Of a stretch of DNA of 64,000 bases, positions 62,359 through 64,000 are shown piece by piece. The notes under the pieces are model-generated. The model made no database searches, had not been told where the DNA came from, and saw only the letters and a program-made list of their open reading frames with translations. Source of the stretch: Hymenobacter sublimis. GTDB lineage: Bacteria > Bacteroidota > Bacteroidia > Cytophagales > Hymenobacteraceae. The DNA lies in assembly GCF_023101345.1 (NCBI RefSeq), contig NZ_CP095848.1, forward strand, positions 4,490,001-4,554,000, in the 5' to 3' direction. The first letter of the stretch is position 1. Each line of letters starts with the position of its first letter. A program made the position numbers and the translations under genes.

Positions 62359-62517
62359 GGGAAAAGCAGTTTCTGGTCAGGCGCCCAGCCGGGCGCTAGG
62401 TGCGGAAGAAGGGAACGGGGCTACAAGTAGGTCAAACCGAATCACAGACACAACTTTAACCACGGGCGTTGCGGCTACCCCACCAACTACCAGACAAATG
62501 CAGGCTCCCTACTTGCT

Positions 62518-63177
62518 CTAGAGGCGGGAGCTAACCAGCTCCTGGCTCAGCGAAGCCAACAGCGTAGTCATGGCCTCCTGAATGCCATGGCACTGCTGGA
62601 GCATGCGGGGCCGGGGCGCACCCTTCTCCGTATACTGGTCGTAGTCGCGCAACTCCGGCTCCACGGGCTGCCGGTAGGTTTGCGCTTCGCTGGTGCTGAT
62701 GCGGGAAAACTCATCTTGCCGCAGCCAGCCCACTAGCCCATCCGCCGCTAGCCCGTTGCCCGCATCGACGGCGGCGGAAGTGGTTGTATACCGGGGGTAG
62801 CTGATATCCGTTAGCTCGTAGCGCAGGGTGCCCGCCTGCACCCGAAAGCAAAAGCGGAACAGCAGGTTAAACTCCCGCGCAAATTGGTTTTTCTGGGCCG
62901 GCCCGTGGGCCCGAACAATGGCCTGACCCATCAGGATGCCCCGACCGGGGTCAGAAAACTTTACCACGGCGTCGTAGTCTTCGAATTGCCGGGCCAGCCA
63001 CTCCTGCGTCCGGCCGTAGAGTTCAGTGGCGGGCAGGGCCGGCGCGGCCAAGGTGCCCCGGTAACAGATGCGCTGGCTGGCGCTGTCCACGGGCACTACC
63101 GGCAGCGGGCGCACGCGCTGGGCCTGAGCTACGTGAGAAATAATGCTGAGAGCAACAAGGAGAAGATAATGCTTCAT
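62518..63177 (-). CDS. DUF4468 secreted protein
   Basis: The product is 219 residues: signal peptide ending near AQAQ (residue 19), then a DUF4468 domain with TBP-like fold (about 40-135; ELYGRTQEWLARQFEDYDAV, PGRGILMGQAIVR, RYELTDISY). The C-terminal helix region (160-219) contains one Cys. DUF4468 proteins are usual in Bacteroidota and of unknown function. It lies between the DUF58 gene and BatA, in the same direction. Confidence 0.85.
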   Translation of the reverse strand: MKHYLLLVALSIISHVAQAQRVRPLPVVPVDSASQRICYRGTLAAPALPATELYGRTQEWLARQFEDYDAVVKFSDPGRGILMGQAIVRAHGPAQKNQFAREFNLLFRFCFRVQAGTLRYELTDISYPRYTTTSAAVDAGNGLAADGLVGWLRQDEFSRISTSEAQTYRQPVEPELRDYDQYTEKGAPRPRMLQQCHGIQEAMTTLLASLSQELVSSRL

Positions 63178-63244
63178 ATACCTGAGGGAATAAGTAGAAT
63201 ATCAGGTGAAGCAAATATTCGACCGAACTTAGGCCATCCACTGC

Positions 63245-64000
63245 CTACGCGAGGCTACGGCGGCGCAGAAATTCGCGCAGGGCGCTGGTAAGCGGCTCGG
63301 CTGTGCTAAGCTGGTAGTAGTCGAAGCCGTGGGTGCGGGCGCGCTGGGCCGTGTCGCGGAGCCACTGCTGCAGGTGCTGCTGCCAGCCTCGGCGCTGCTG
63401 ATCAGCATCGAGTTGCAGGGTGCGGCCGGTTTCTAGATCCTCGAAGGTAACGGCCCCGCGGAAGGTGAAGGCTAACTCGTTACGGGCCAGCAGGTGCAGC
63501 AGCAGCACCTCGCCGGAGGCCGCGCGCAGGCGGGTCAGGAGCCGCTCTATTTCTCCCTCTTCCTCGTACAAATCACTCACGCAGATGGTTAGGGCCGGCT
63601 GCCGGCGGGCCGTTAGCGGGGCCAGGGTAGCGGCATCGGGAAAAGAGCCGGCGGCCTCCGCCGTTTCCAGGGCGTGGTAGAGGCGCGGGAGCTGGCGGGC
63701 ATCGGCGCGGGGCGGCAGGTGGCGCAGGCCGGCCGGGTGCAGAATGGTAAGGGCCACGGCGTCGCCCTGCTGGCTGGCTACGTAGGCCAGGGCCGCGCAC
63801 AGCAACCGGCCATAATCGAGCTTGGTCAGGCCGTTATCGTCGCGGTGGTTCATGCTGGCCGTGGCGTCCAGCACGAGGTGCACGACTAGGCTAGTATCTA
63901 CCTCCGACTCGCGCAGGTAGTACCGGTCGGAGCGGGCGGCCAGGCGCCAGTCCAGCCGGCGCAGGTCGTCGCCGGGCTGGTAGGGCCGGTACTGGCTGAA
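63245..64000 (-). CDS. DUF58-domain protein, C-terminal part
   Basis: The gene enters from the right edge; 251 codons are in the window. The DUF58 block YRPYQPGDDLRRLDW is at the edge, followed by RYYLRESEVDTSLVVHLVLD and the VWA-like MIDAS motif DATASMN. DUF58 proteins usually lie next to a MoxR ATPase gene and bind metal through the VWA fold. It is the first visible gene of the BatA operon. Confidence 0.92.
   Translation of the reverse strand, partial: FSQYRPYQPGDDLRRLDWRLAARSDRYYLRESEVDTSLVVHLVLDATASMNHRDDNGLTKLDYGRLLCAALAYVASQQGDAVALTILHPAGLRHLPPRADARQLPRLYHALETAEAAGSFPDAATLAPLTARRQPALTICVSDLYEEEGEIERLLTRLRAASGEVLLLHLLARNELAFTFRGAVTFEDLETGRTLQLDADQQRRGWQQHLQQWLRDTAQRARTHGFDYYQLSTAEPLTSALREFLRRRSLA

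Overview
The window looks like chromosomal DNA of a high-GC Bacteroidota, most probably Hymenobacter or a close relative in Hymenobacteraceae. This rests on protein flavour (TonB receptor with a CarboxypepD-reg domain, DUF4142, DUF2795, DUF349, DUF4468, BatA), on a kynurenine-pathway gene set together with lycopene cyclase, and on promoter-like TAnnTTTG boxes, the Bacteroidota -7 element, in front of several genes. No rRNA, tRNA, CRISPR array, prophage or intact insertion sequence was recognised. Genes are evenly mixed on both strands and usually separated by clear hairpin terminators.

1-8.2 kb: tryptophan/kynurenine catabolism (C-terminal part of ACMSD, kynureninase, kynurenine 3-monooxygenase), interrupted by a membrane protein, an AlkB-type dioxygenase and a large TonB-dependent receptor on the opposite strand. 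8.5-15.5 kb: a LytTR response regulator facing a five-PAS hybrid histidine kinase, a PAP2-like membrane protein and sigma-54. 15.7-22.3 kb: asparaginyl-tRNA synthetase, an AlgI/AlgX-like O-acetylation pair, two adjacent Rof-like (Rho antiterminator) genes and two related secreted proteins. 22.5-30.4 kb: uvrA with an N-terminal extension, a cluster of four lipoproteins (two DUF4142), ispD and queA.

30.4-42.2 kb: an FtsX/MacB-type permease, a LOG-family protein, an RBBP9-like hydrolase, crtY, an orphan ABC ATPase, DUF2795, DUF349, the ABC-F factor EttA, a PAS histidine kinase and two small stress-type enzymes. 42.4-50.2 kb: a GlxA-type AraC regulator, a low-complexity hydrophilic protein, a CPA1 antiporter, a 1.3 kb stretch without protein genes that contains a candidate small RNA, an HTH regulator behind repeated TGTGTCA sites, and an SMP-30 lactonase. 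50.6-56.2 kb: a second, paralogous PAS kinase, a SRAP protein, small secreted basic peptides, and an ECF sigma factor followed by a fused anti-sigma-like/serine protease membrane protein. 56.6-64 kb: a DUF58-BatA-DUF4175-like operon on the minus strand, of the kind normally led by a MoxR ATPase that would lie outside the window.

The most interesting items are the sigma factor/anti-sigma-protease pair, the tandem Rof paralogues, the candidate small RNA, two tiny secreted KKRR-tailed peptides sharing an upstream element, the operator array before the HTH gene, and several places where a promoter-like box runs straight into a terminator-like hairpin, which suggests overlapping terminator/promoter modules.
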